A stretch of DNA of 64,000 nt from Sphingomonas lenta (lineage in GTDB: Bacteria > Pseudomonadota > Alphaproteobacteria > Sphingomonadales > Sphingomonadaceae), in the NCBI RefSeq assembly GCF_002288825.1, contig NZ_NSLI01000001.1:372001-436000 (forward strand), read 5' to 3'. A program made the position numbers and the translations under genes. The notes beneath the pieces are model-generated. The model worked only from the letters and a program-made list of their open reading frames with translations. It ran no database searches and had not been told where the DNA came from. Positions 35,147 to 44,917 of this stretch are shown here, piece by piece (the stretch's first letter is position 1; the number at the start of each line of letters is the position of its first letter).

Positions 35147-37174
35147 CTAATCCGCCGCGCCGGTCGGGGCCTCGTCGGCGAGCAGGATCTGCGCCTGGTT
35201 GGCGATGTCGGTCGCGGCTTCGACGGCGTCGGCCTCGCTCGGCACCTCGGCGTCGGTCTTGGTGGCGACGGCGGCCGGCTGGACGGCGTGGGTGGCGCGG
35301 TAGGCGGCTTCCTGCGCGGCCATGCGCGTGGCGATGTCGCCGCCCCATTCCTTCTCCATCGGTTCCAGCGTTTTCAGCGCGAGCTCGCGGTCGAACAGGT
35401 AGGTGAGGCAGTCGCGCGCCACGGGAGCGGCCGCGCCGGAGCCGGACATGCCGTGCTCGATCACCACCGCCACGGCGTAGCGCGGGTCGTCGACCGGCGC
35501 GAAGCCGATGAACAGGCCGTGGTCGCGATATCTCCAGGGCACGTTCACGCCGCCGCGCGCGCCGCCAGCGATGCGACGCACCTGCGCGGTGCCGGTCTTG
35601 CCGCCCATGCGGACGCCCTCGACCTGGAGGCGGCTCCGGACCGCGGTGCCGGCGCCGTTCACCACCTCGTCCATGCCGGCGCGGATCAGCTGCATGCGCT
35701 CCGGCGAGACGTCGAGCGACGGCGCGACGATCTTCGCGTCGGCGAGGATGCGCGGCATGAGCTTGCGGCCCGACGCGATGCGCGCGGCCTGCACCGCGAG
35801 CTGGAGCGGACTGGTGAGGATATAGCCCTGGCCGATGGACGCGTTGAGCGTGTCCGCCTGCGTCCATTTCTGGTCGTACTTGCGCTCCTTCCACGCCGGG
35901 TCGGGGATCGTGCCGTAACGTTGCGAGGGGAAGGGGAGCGGATATTCCGCGCCGAGGCCGAGCTCGCGCGCGGCGGCGGCGACGGCGTCCATGCCCAGCT
36001 CGCGGCCGACCGTGTAGAAATAGGTGTTGCAGCTCCGCGCGATGGCGCGGTGCAGGTTCATGCCGCCGTGTCGGCCCAGGCAGCGGAAGAAGCGGTTGCC
36101 GAGCTGATAGCCGCCCGGGCAGTTGACGATGCGATCGGGGTCGATCCCGCCGCGCAGGCCCGCCAGCGCGGTCGCGGGCTTGAACGTGGAGCCGGGCGGG
36201 TAGAGGCCCTGCAATGCCTTGTTCATGAGCGGGATGTGGTCGTCCTCCGACAACATGCTCCATTCGAGCTTGCTGATGCCGTCGGAGAAGCTGTTGGGAT
36301 CGTAGGCCGGCATGGAGACGATCGCGAGGATGTCGCCCGTGCGGCAGTCGATCACGACCGCCGAGCCCGACTGCGTGCCCAGCCGGCGCGCGGTATATTC
36401 CTGGAGGCCCGCGTCGATCGTCAGGCGGACGTTGCGGCCGGGCGTGTCGGGGCGTGTCGCGAGCGGCTGGACGAGCTTGCCGCGCGCGGTCACCTCCATG
36501 CGCTTGGCGCCGGGCTGGCCGCGGAGCACGTCCTCCAGCGTCTTCTCCAGCCCGTCCTTGCCCAGCTTGAAGCCGGGGGTGACGAGGAGCTGGTCCTTGC
36601 TCTCCTTGAACTGCTCGGCGGTGGCGGTGCCGACATAGCCGGTCAGGTGCGCGACCGCCGCGCCGGCCGGATAATGGCGCGCGAAGCCGCGCGTGGGCTG
36701 GACGCCCGGCAGCTCGGGCAGGCGCACGCTGACGGCGGCGAAGCGCTCCCAGTCGAGCTTCTCGGCGACCTTGACGGGCTGGAACCCGGCCGCGTGCTCA
36801 AGGTCGAGGCGGATGCGCGTCATCTCCTCGGACGGGATCTGGAGCAGGCCCTGGAGCAGGCCCAGCACGCGCTCGCGCTCCGGGCCTTTCTTCAGCTGTT
36901 GCGGGATGATGTCGACGCGGAAATCGGTGCGGTTGTTGGCGATGGGCAGGCCGTTGCGGTCGACGAGCCAACCGCGCCGGGGCGGCATCAGCGTGAGGTT
37001 GACGCGGTTGCTCTCGGCGAGCAGCTGATAATGGTCCTGCTGCCCGACCGCGAGCCAGCCCATGCGGCCGGCGAGCGCGAGGCCGAGCGCTCCCTGCGCC
37101 GCGCCGAGCAGCCAGGCGCGGCGCGAGAAGCTGTAGGCCTGCGTCGCCTCGGAGACGATGGGCGTGTACTGCAT
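35147..37174 (-). CDS. mrdA: Peptidoglycan transpeptidase PBP2 (MrdA)
   Basis: A 675-residue class B penicillin-binding protein that cross-links peptidoglycan during side-wall elongation with RodA and the Mre proteins. One N-terminal membrane segment (about 18-38) and a pedestal domain precede the transpeptidase. Active-site motifs are SxxK in PPGSTFKPATA (about 329-332), SxN as ARSCNTYF, and KTGTAQ (about 526). The tail after the transpeptidase is Ala/Glu-rich. Its ATG shares a base with the mreD stop (TGATG). A rodA gene is not seen within the window after mrdA. Confidence 0.96.
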   Translation of the reverse strand: MQYTPIVSEATQAYSFSRRAWLLGAAQGALGLALAGRMGWLAVGQQDHYQLLAESNRVNLTLMPPRRGWLVDRNGLPIANNRTDFRVDIIPQQLKKGPERERVLGLLQGLLQIPSEEMTRIRLDLEHAAGFQPVKVAEKLDWERFAAVSVRLPELPGVQPTRGFARHYPAGAAVAHLTGYVGTATAEQFKESKDQLLVTPGFKLGKDGLEKTLEDVLRGQPGAKRMEVTARGKLVQPLATRPDTPGRNVRLTIDAGLQEYTARRLGTQSGSAVVIDCRTGDILAIVSMPAYDPNSFSDGISKLEWSMLSEDDHIPLMNKALQGLYPPGSTFKPATALAGLRGGIDPDRIVNCPGGYQLGNRFFRCLGRHGGMNLHRAIARSCNTYFYTVGRELGMDAVAAAARELGLGAEYPLPFPSQRYGTIPDPAWKERKYDQKWTQADTLNASIGQGYILTSPLQLAVQAARIASGRKLMPRILADAKIVAPSLDVSPERMQLIRAGMDEVVNGAGTAVRSRLQVEGVRMGGKTGTAQVRRIAGGARGGVNVPWRYRDHGLFIGFAPVDDPRYAVAVVIEHGMSGSGAAAPVARDCLTYLFDRELALKTLEPMEKEWGGDIATRMAAQEAAYRATHAVQPAAVATKTDAEVPSEADAVEAATDIANQAQILLADEAPTGAAD

Positions 37175-37695
37175 CAGAACTGGCCCCGGGTGCGGCGGCG
37201 GTCGACGCGGGCCACGAGGCGCGCGGCGAGCGGGAAGCAGAGCACGCTCACGCCGATCTGCAACGCCAGCACGGGCGCGAGCGGCGCGGTGAGCGGCGAC
37301 GCGAAGAGCCGTCCGGCCGCGAGCACGCCCGCCACGAGCGCCGCCGCGATTAGCCAGTCCTGCCAGAAGTTCCGGTCACGCACGCGCTGTTCGATCACTT
37401 CGATCACCAGGAAGCAGGAGCTCCACAGCAGCACGGCGCTGCCGAGCGGTTGTCCGCTCACCAGATCGTCGAACAGACCGAGCGGCGCGGCGGCCCAGGG
37501 TCTGAGCGAGAAGCGGGCGAGCAGTCGCCACGTCAGCAGCATGAGGAGACCGAGCGGCGGGAACAAGGGTAAAGTCGCGATCGCCGGCACCGATTGCAAG
37601 ACCGACCCGATCATCACGGTGATCCACGGCAAGGCGCGCGCGCGCGTGGGCGGCAGCGGCTCGGCGAAGGGGCGGAAGTCTAGGTGGTCGCTCAC
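37174..37695 (-). CDS. mreD: Rod shape-determining protein MreD
   Basis: A 173-residue multi-pass membrane protein with about five hydrophobic segments (WITVMIGSVLQSVPAIATLPLFPPLGLLMLLTW region and others). The family is poorly conserved, so identity rests on topology and on its place between mreC and mrdA. It is part of the elongasome. One-base overlap with mrdA and a ten-base gap after mreC suggest one transcript. Confidence 0.88.
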   Translation of the reverse strand: MSDHLDFRPFAEPLPPTRARALPWITVMIGSVLQSVPAIATLPLFPPLGLLMLLTWRLLARFSLRPWAAAPLGLFDDLVSGQPLGSAVLLWSSCFLVIEVIEQRVRDRNFWQDWLIAAALVAGVLAAGRLFASPLTAPLAPVLALQIGVSVLCFPLAARLVARVDRRRTRGQF

Positions 37696-37705
37696 TGGGT
37701 GGCGT

Positions 37706-38590
37706 TCATTGCGTGGGTGGGGCGATGGCGAGCGGCGGGGGCGGGGGCGGCAACGGCATGAACGCCCGCTCCACCAACGCGAAGTCGAACGTGTCGGGCA
37801 CGGCCACCGTGCGGCCCAGCACCGTGTCGCGCCCGGCGGCGACGACGCGCGCGACGGGGATGCCGGGCGGGTAGATGCCGCCCGTGCCCGAGGTCACGAA
37901 CAGGTCGCCGCGCCCGAACTGGACTTCGGTCGTGTTGACGGAGCGGATGTCGACCGCGCCGTCGCCCCGGCCCGCGACGATGGCGGGAAGGCCGTCGCGC
38001 GTGCGGCGCACGGGCACGACGCTGGCGGGATCGACGACGAGCAGCACGCGCGCGGCGTTCGGGCCCGTCTCGACCACGCGGCCGACCAGCCCGTCGGGCC
38101 CGCGCACGGGCATGCCGGGCCTGACGCCGTGGAAGCGGCCGGCGTTCAGGAGCGCAAAGCGGCGCGTGCTCGACGCGGTGGACGCGACGAGCCGCGCGGT
38201 GAGCACCGGCGCCTCCGCGCGGTCGCGGACCTGGAGCAGCGCGCGGAGGCGGCGATTATCGTAGTTGATCGTGCGCGCGCGCGTCAGCAGCGCGCGGCTC
38301 GCGGCGAGCTCGCGCTTCAGCCGCGCGTTCTCCGAATGGACGAAGAAGTAGGTACCGATCGCGCGCGGCACGGACATGATCGCCTGGCCGACGCCGGAGA
38401 CGCCGGACGCGACGGGCGTGGTCGCGGTCGCGACGCTCATGCGCAAGGCCGAGAAGAGCGGCGGGTTGAAGGTGGACAGGATCAGCAGCGCCGCGCCCAC
38501 GACCACGCCCGCGACCGCGAGGACGTAGCCCAGGAACACGCCGGCCTGACGCCGACGCGAGAACCCTGTCCGTCGGTCGGACCCGACCAT
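37706..38590 (-). CDS. mreC: Rod shape-determining protein MreC
   Basis: A 294-residue bitopic protein with an N-terminal membrane helix (about 18-40), a coiled-coil (residues 75-110) and the periplasmic beta-barrel domain (RPGMPVRGPDGLVGRVVETGP, GDLFVTSGTGGIYPPGIPVA). It bridges MreB/MreD to PBP2. The C-terminus is Pro-rich. It lies 22 bases after mreB. Confidence 0.93.
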   Translation of the reverse strand: MVGSDRRTGFSRRRQAGVFLGYVLAVAGVVVGAALLILSTFNPPLFSALRMSVATATTPVASGVSGVGQAIMSVPRAIGTYFFVHSENARLKRELAASRALLTRARTINYDNRRLRALLQVRDRAEAPVLTARLVASTASSTRRFALLNAGRFHGVRPGMPVRGPDGLVGRVVETGPNAARVLLVVDPASVVPVRRTRDGLPAIVAGRGDGAVDIRSVNTTEVQFGRGDLFVTSGTGGIYPPGIPVARVVAAGRDTVLGRTVAVPDTFDFALVERAFMPLPPPPPPLAIAPPTQ

Positions 38591-38612
38591 GAACCCGCCC
38601 CCTTACGGCCGG

Positions 38613-39797
<1,185 letters not shown>

Positions 39798-39811
39798 TTA
39801 ATAAACCACTC

Positions 39812-41599
39812 ATGTCAATACGCCGCCTTCCCGAGCAGCTGGTCAACCGCATCGCCGCCGGTGAAGTGGTAGAAAGACCGGCCAGCGCGTTGAAGGAGCT
39901 GGTGGAAAACGCGATCGACGCGGGAGCTTCGCGGGTCGACGTGCGTTTGCGCGAGGGCGGCATCGCGCGGATCGAGGTGGCGGACGACGGGTGCGGCATG
40001 CCGCCCGCCGACATGGTGCTTGCGCTGGAACGGCACGCGACCTCCAAATTGCCGGACGACGCGATCGAGCAGGTCTCGACGCTCGGCTTCCGCGGCGAGG
40101 CGCTGCCCTCGATCGCGAGCGTCGCGCGGCTGACGGTGGAGAGCCGGCCGCGAGGGAGCGACGGATGGGCGCGCGTCGTCGACAACGGCCGGACGGAGCG
40201 GGAAGGGCCTGCGGCGCTGCCGCCCGGCACGCGCGTCGTCGTCGAGGACCTGTTCGGCCGCGTGCCCGCGCGGCGCAAGTTTCTGCGGTCCGACCGGTCG
40301 GAGTACGCCGCTTGCCTCGACGTCGTGCGCCGGCTGGCCATGGCCAGGCCCGACATCGCCTTTTCCGTCGAGCATGACGGCCGGCGGGTGCTGGCGACCC
40401 AAGGTGGCGAGGACAGGCCCGCGCGCGTCGCGGCGCTGACCGATCGCGCCCTGGCCGAGAACTCGGTCGCCGTGGAGCTGGAGCGCGAAGGCTATCGCCT
40501 CGGCGGCGTCGCCAGCCTGCCCACGTACAACCGCGGCGTCGCCGACCACCAGTATCTGTTCGTCAACGGCCGGCCCGTGCGCGACCGGCTGCTCCTGGGC
40601 GCGATCCGTGGCGCGTATGCGGAGATGCTGCCGCGCGACCGGCACGCGGTGGTCGCGCTGTTCCTCGACATGCCGCCCGAACTGGTCGACGTGAACGTGC
40701 ATCCTGCGAAGACGGAGGTGCGCTTCCGCGATCCCGTGCTCGTGCGCGGGCTGATCGTCTCCGGCCTGCGCCGCGCGCTCGACGAGGCCGGCCACCGCGT
40801 CGTCCAGCGCGCGCCGGAAGACGCGCTCGCGATGTTTCAGCCCTCTCCCGCTTTCGCGGGAGAGGGACAGGCCCGGCCGTGGCCGGGCCAGGGTGAGGGC
40901 CTGGGCCGGGTCGACACGCTCGACCGTCCGGCGTTTCACGACCAGCGCACCAGCTTCTTCGCCCCGCCGCCGCAGGCGCGCGCCGAGCCCGCCTGGTCGC
41001 CCCCGCCCGCGACCGCCGCCTTCCCGCTGGGCGTCGCGCGTGGGCAGGTGGCGAAGACCTACATCGTCGCCGAGGCGGAGGACGGGCTGGTGCTCGTCGA
41101 TCAGCACGCCGCGCACGAGCGCATCGTGCTCGAACGCCTCCGCGCCGGCGCGACGGGCGGGCGCGTGGCGGCGCAGGCGCTGCTGCTGCCCGAGGTGGTC
41201 GAGTTGGACGAGCCCGGCTGCGATCGGCTGGAGGGGCGCGCCGACGAGCTCGCCGGCTTCGGGCTGGAGCTGGAGCGCTTCGGCCCGCGCGCGATGCTGG
41301 TTCGCGCCACGCCCGCGCCGCTGGGCCAGGCGGACGCGCACGGGTTGCTGGCGGACCTCGCCGACGAGCTTGCGGCTTACGACCAGGCGCTATCCCTGCG
41401 CGAGCGGCTCGACCATGTCACGGCGACGATCGCCTGCCACGGTTCGGTCCGCGCCGGCCGCGTGCTATCCGTCGCCGAGATGAACGCGCTGCTCCGCGAG
41501 ATGGAGGCCACGCCGCGTTCCGGCCAGTGCAACCACGGCCGCCCGACCTGGGTAAAGCTGGCGCACGGCGACATCGAGAAGCTGTTCGGGCGGCGGTGA
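39812..41599 (+). CDS. mutL: DNA mismatch repair protein MutL (endonuclease type) with in-frame repeat in linker
   Basis: A 595-residue MutL that couples MutS mismatch recognition to strand removal. The GHKL ATPase domain has ELVENAIDAG, DDGCGM and GFRGEAL. The C-terminal domain carries the endonuclease motif DQHAAHERIVLE (from about D430), so this MutL likely nicks DNA itself. The linker, residues about 344-366, is encoded by a family C palindromic half-element and reads QPSPAFAGEGQARPWPGQ. The ATG at 39812 starts MSIRRLPEQLVNRIAAGE. Divergent from mreB. Confidence 0.96.
   Translation: MSIRRLPEQLVNRIAAGEVVERPASALKELVENAIDAGASRVDVRLREGGIARIEVADDGCGMPPADMVLALERHATSKLPDDAIEQVSTLGFRGEALPSIASVARLTVESRPRGSDGWARVVDNGRTEREGPAALPPGTRVVVEDLFGRVPARRKFLRSDRSEYAACLDVVRRLAMARPDIAFSVEHDGRRVLATQGGEDRPARVAALTDRALAENSVAVELEREGYRLGGVASLPTYNRGVADHQYLFVNGRPVRDRLLLGAIRGAYAEMLPRDRHAVVALFLDMPPELVDVNVHPAKTEVRFRDPVLVRGLIVSGLRRALDEAGHRVVQRAPEDALAMFQPSPAFAGEGQARPWPGQGEGLGRVDTLDRPAFHDQRTSFFAPPPQARAEPAWSPPPATAAFPLGVARGQVAKTYIVAEAEDGLVLVDQHAAHERIVLERLRAGATGGRVAAQALLLPEVVELDEPGCDRLEGRADELAGFGLELERFGPRAMLVRATPAPLGQADAHGLLADLADELAAYDQALSLRERLDHVTATIACHGSVRAGRVLSVAEMNALLREMEATPRSGQCNHGRPTWVKLAHGDIEKLFGRR
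40841..40905. repeat. Family C half-element C4 inside mutL
   Basis: Hairpin CCCTCTCCCGC-TTTC-GCGGGAGAGGG (40841-40866), then hairpin GCCCGGCC-GT-GGCCGGGC (40871-40888), then GGGTGAGGGCCTGG. It matches the left part of C5 at 41611, and is open in the mutL frame. Confidence 0.88.
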
Positions 41600-41610
41600 C
41601 CCTTCTCAAT

Positions 41611-41750
41611 CCTCTCCCGCTTTTGCGGGAGAGGGTGGCCGAGCGTTAGCGAAGGTCGGGTGAGGGCCTGTTCTCCGGGATGCGCGCGGCTTAGGCCGTC
41701 ACCCTGGCCCTGAGGGCCTGCCCCTGTCCCGCGAAAGCGGGAGAGGGGGG
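41611..41750. repeat. Family C hairpin repeat, copy C5
   Basis: The left hairpin CCTCTCCCGC-TTTT-GCGGGAGAGG and the right hairpin with GCGAAAGC loop are separated by inner GGGTGAGGGCC and GGCCCTGAGGG-type segments. Starts 12 bases after the mutL stop. Confidence 0.88.
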
Positions 41751-41866
41751 AAAGGGGCTGTCCCAATCGGAAACAGAACGTTTTCGTACACCCGTTAATC
41801 TCCGTGCAACCTTTCAGCTCCGCGCGCATTCTATGCCGAAACGGACCTAATATTCAGGTTAGCGCC

Positions 41867-41944
41867 ATGAAACAGATCATGCCCATCGTCTTCGCCCTGG
41901 TCCCCTTCTCCGCGATGCTGGGCGCAGTCCTCCTCGTTCCCTGA
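41867..41944 (+). CDS. 25-codon hydrophobic micro-ORF
   Basis: Predicted peptide of 25 residues: start MKQIMPIVFALV, end GAVLLVP, almost entirely hydrophobic and long enough for one membrane helix. A strong terminator hairpin follows 34 bases after the stop. An upstream TAATATTCAGGTTAGCGCC contains an AGG that could serve as a weak ribosome site. I do not recognise it. Coding status is uncertain, but the combination of ATG, a helix-sized peptide and its own terminator is suggestive. Confidence 0.4.
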   Translation: MKQIMPIVFALVPFSAMLGAVLLVP

Positions 41945-41978
41945 GCATTCCCGAGGGTCGCAACAAGACAAACAAAAA

Positions 41979-42007
41979 GGGCCGCCCGGATCAGCTCCGG
42001 GCGGCCC
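41979..42007. terminator. Strong bidirectional intrinsic terminator
   Basis: A perfect 12-base stem, GGGCCGCCCGGA / TCCGGGCGGCCC, with loop TCAGC. Preceded by ACAAACAAAAA and followed by TTCTCATTT. It ends both the plus-strand micro-ORF transcript and the minus-strand rpsF-rpsR-rplI operon. Confidence 0.9.
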
Positions 42008-42031
42008 TTCTCATTTCAGGCGGCGAGGCGC

Positions 42032-42628
42032 TCAGGCCTGCTGCTGCTCGTCCTGCGTCGGCTGCGCCTCGGCGGTCGCGCCCGGCTCGGCGTTGGGATC
42101 GTAATCCTCGGTGAAGCCGGTCTCGTCGCGCTCGAACATCTGCACCATGACGTCGACGCCCTGGCGCTGCATCTCGGCCTCTTCGGGCGAGCGGGCGACG
42201 TTGACCTTGACGGTCACCGACACCTCCGGGTGCAGCGCGACGCGCACGTCGTACACGCCGATCGCCTTGATTGGGCGGTCGAGCACGATCGCCGACTTCG
42301 ACACCTTGTGGCCGTCGGCGACCAGCGCGTCGACCAGGTCACGCACCGCGACCGAGCCGTAGAGCTGGCCGGTGTTCGACGCCTGCCGGATCAGCGTGAC
42401 CTGCGCGTCCTTGAAGGTGGTGGCCTCCTTCTCGGCGTCCGAACGACGGTTCGCGTTCTCGGCCTCGATGCGCGCGCGGTTGGCCTCGAAGACCTTACGG
42501 TTCGCCTCGTTGGCGCGCAGCGCCTTCTTGCGCGGCAAGAGATAGTTGCGGGCGAAGCCGTCCTTGACCTTGACCACGTCGCCGATGCCGCCAAGCTTCT
42601 CGACGCGCTCGAGCAGAATAACGTCCAT
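42032..42628 (-). CDS. rplI: 50S ribosomal protein bL9
   Basis: A 198-residue bL9, binding 23S rRNA near the L1 stalk. N-terminal MDVILLERVEKLGGIGDVVKVKDGFARNYLLPR is canonical. It is longer than the usual 150 residues because of an acidic Glu/Gln-rich C-terminal tail (PGATAEAQPTQDEQQQA), common in sphingomonads. Third gene of rpsF-rpsR-rplI. Confidence 0.97.
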   Translation of the reverse strand: MDVILLERVEKLGGIGDVVKVKDGFARNYLLPRKKALRANEANRKVFEANRARIEAENANRRSDAEKEATTFKDAQVTLIRQASNTGQLYGSVAVRDLVDALVADGHKVSKSAIVLDRPIKAIGVYDVRVALHPEVSVTVKVNVARSPEEAEMQRQGVDVMVQMFERDETGFTEDYDPNAEPGATAEAQPTQDEQQQA

Positions 42629-42640
42629 GTGTCGGACTCC

Positions 42641-42865
42641 TTACTTAACGACGTAGGGCAGGAGGCCCAGGTGACGCGCGCGCTTGATCGCGACGGCGAG
42701 CTCGCGCTGTTTCTTGGCCGACACGCTGGTGATGCGGGAGGGCACGATCTTGCCGCGTTCGGACACGAAGCCCTGGAGCAGGCGGACGTCCTTGTAGTCG
42801 ATCCGCGGCGCGTCCTTCGCGGAGAAGGGGCAGCTCTTGCGGCGGCGGAAGAACGGACGGGCCAT
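42641..42865 (-). CDS. rpsR: 30S ribosomal protein bS18
   Basis: A 74-residue bS18 ([54 protein letters not shown]). It forms a heterodimer with bS6 on the small-subunit platform. The ATG overlaps the rpsF stop by one base (TAATG), coupling the two. Twelve bases separate it from rplI. Confidence 0.98.
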   Translation of the reverse strand: MARPFFRRRKSCPFSAKDAPRIDYKDVRLLQGFVSERGKIVPSRITSVSAKKQRELAVAIKRARHLGLLPYVVK

Positions 42866-43296
42866 TACGCGATCTCCTCAACTGCGTCGCGACGGGGGCG
42901 GTCGCCGCCGGACCGGGCGCCGTCACGATCGGGACGGCCGCCCTCGCGGTCACCGCGGCGCTCGCGGTCGCGGTCCTGCTTGCGCATCATCACGGTCGGG
43001 CCCTGCTCGAGCTCGTCGACCTTGACGGTCATGTAGCGGATGATGTCCTCGTTGATCTGGGCCTGGCGCTCCAGCTCGGCCACGACATCACCGGGCGCGT
43101 CGATCTCGAGCATGACGTAGTGCGCCTTGCGGTTCTTGGCGATGCGGTACGCCAAGCTGCGGAGACCCCAGGTCTCCGTCTTCACCACGCGGCCTTCGCG
43201 CGCGGTGACGATCTGGGTGGCGGCTTCCGCCAACGCGTCCACTTGCGCCTGCGCCAGATCCTGGCGCGCAAGGAACACGTGCTCGTAAAGAGCCAT
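42865..43296 (-). CDS. rpsF: 30S ribosomal protein bS6
   Basis: A 143-residue bS6 ([52 protein letters not shown]). After the core fold (about 100 residues) a highly charged Arg/Asp tail ([19 protein letters not shown]) extends the protein. The ATG at 43296 is set by homology, and the frame continues upstream without meaning. First gene of the operon. Confidence 0.97.
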   Translation of the reverse strand: MALYEHVFLARQDLAQAQVDALAEAATQIVTAREGRVVKTETWGLRSLAYRIAKNRKAHYVMLEIDAPGDVVAELERQAQINEDIIRYMTVKVDELEQGPTVMMRKQDRDRERRGDREGGRPDRDGARSGGDRPRRDAVEEIA

Positions 43297-43459
43297 GTGC
43301 TTTCCTCTATTTGGCCGATCGCTGACGTGCGCCCCATGCGCGACGCCCCTCCGGCTGTCGTCCAACAGTAAACGGGCGGGAGGCACGCGCCTTCCGCCCG
43401 GTGCGGGGCCTATGGTGAAAAGAGCGCGGGAAAGCAATCCCCTCCCGTCATTACCCCCT

Positions 43460-43555
43460 CGTCATGCCGGACTTGTTCCGGCATCCATCGTCGTGCGGAC
43501 GATCCGGCTGGAGAGCGCGGACGACGATGGACCCCGGAACAAGTCCGGGGTGACG
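43460..43555. repeat. Family A paired-hairpin repeat, copy A4 (type I, mixed arms)
   Basis: Left arm ATGCCGGA/TCCGGCAT, right arm ACCCCGGA/TCCGGGGT: the mirror of A2's mixed arms. It lies between divergent rpsF and the amidohydrolase gene. Confidence 0.92.
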
Positions 43556-43568
43556 ATTGGGAGAGTCG

Positions 43569-44888
43569 ATGCGTAGTTTCCTGCTTGCCGCCACGTTGCT
43601 GGCCGCGCCTGTCGCCGCTCAGGAGCATGTCACCGTGATCCACGCCGGCCGCCTGATCGCCCGAGCCGACCGCGGTGCGGAGGGGCCGGCGACGATCACC
43701 GTCCGTAACGGCCGCATCGAGCGCGTCGAGCGCGGGATCCAGCCGCCGCCCGCCGGCGCCCGGCTGATCGACCTGTCTGGCATGACGGTGCTGCCCGGCC
43801 TCATCGACAGCCATGTCCACCTCGACAGCGACCGCGCCGGCAACGAGGGCCTGCTCGCAGGCTTCACCGAGTCCACGCCGCTGCGCGCCTACGAGGCGCA
43901 GATGAACGCGAAGAAGACGCTGGACGCGGGCTTCACGACGGTGCGCAACCTGGGCGACCGCGACGGCGTGACGCTGGCGCTGCGCGACGCGATCGCGCGC
44001 GGCTGGGTCATGGGGCCGCGGATCGTCGACGCGGGCACGTCCATCTCCACCACCTCGGGCCATATGGACGGACGCCTCGGGCTGAACGACGACGTGGCGG
44101 AGGCGATGGTGCACACCGACAATCTCTGCGACGGCGTAGAGGCGTGCCGGACCGCGGTGCGCCGCCAAGTCGGTCGTGGCGCGGACGTGATCAAGATCGC
44201 CACCACCGCCGGCGTCAACAGCGTCATCGCCGCCGGGCTGGGCCAGCAGATGTTCGACGACGAGGCCCGGGCGATCGTCGACACCGCCAAGCTCTACGGC
44301 AAGAAGGTCGCCGTCCACGCGCACGGCGCGAGCGGCATCGCGCTGGCGCTCCGGGCGGGCGCGGACTCGATCGAGCACGGGACGCTGCTCGGCGACGAGG
44401 AGGTGGCGCTGTTCCGCAAGACGGGCGCGTACTACGTGCCGACGCTGTCGACGGTGAACGGCTACAAGGAGCGGCTCGCCCGCGACCCGAACGCCTACTC
44501 GCCCGCCGTGCTCGAAAAGATCAAGTGGCGCATCGGCATCACCGGCAAGGCGCTGGAGCGCGCGGTCAAGGGCGGCGTGAAGATCGCGTTCGGCACCGAC
44601 GCGGGCGTCTCCAAGCACGGCCGCAACGCCGACGAGTTCGAGCTGATGGTGAGCCACGGCATGACGCCGCGCACCGCGCTCGCCGCCGCCACGACGGGCG
44701 CGGCCGACCTGCTCGGCCTCGCCGACCAGATCGGCGCGATCGAGCCCGGCAAGGCGGCGGACGTGATCGCGGTGGCGGGCGACCCGCTGAGCGACGTGAC
44801 GGTGCTCAAGCGCGTCGCCTTCGTGATGCAGAACGGCGACGTGGCCAAGCATGCCGGCGGGGTGGACGGATCGGCCGCGCGGCCCTAA
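43569..44888 (+). CDS. Secreted metal-dependent amidohydrolase
   Basis: A 439-residue amidohydrolase-superfamily enzyme with a signal peptide (MRSFLLAATLLAAPVAAQ). Metal-site motifs are HxH in DSHVHLD (H82, H84), a lysine in DVIKIATTAG, VHAHGASG, SIEHGTLL and FGTDAGVS. The pattern fits the Xaa-Pro/Xaa-Arg dipeptidase group more than nucleoside deaminases. Substrate not assigned. GGGAG lies six bases before the ATG at 43569. It lies 29 bases upstream of fabD on the same strand. Confidence 0.88.
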   Translation: MRSFLLAATLLAAPVAAQEHVTVIHAGRLIARADRGAEGPATITVRNGRIERVERGIQPPPAGARLIDLSGMTVLPGLIDSHVHLDSDRAGNEGLLAGFTESTPLRAYEAQMNAKKTLDAGFTTVRNLGDRDGVTLALRDAIARGWVMGPRIVDAGTSISTTSGHMDGRLGLNDDVAEAMVHTDNLCDGVEACRTAVRRQVGRGADVIKIATTAGVNSVIAAGLGQQMFDDEARAIVDTAKLYGKKVAVHAHGASGIALALRAGADSIEHGTLLGDEEVALFRKTGAYYVPTLSTVNGYKERLARDPNAYSPAVLEKIKWRIGITGKALERAVKGGVKIAFGTDAGVSKHGRNADEFELMVSHGMTPRTALAAATTGAADLLGLADQIGAIEPGKAADVIAVAGDPLSDVTVLKRVAFVMQNGDVAKHAGGVDGSAARP

Positions 44889-44917
44889 CCGGCCCCGCTT
44901 CGAACAGGAGAGGACCG

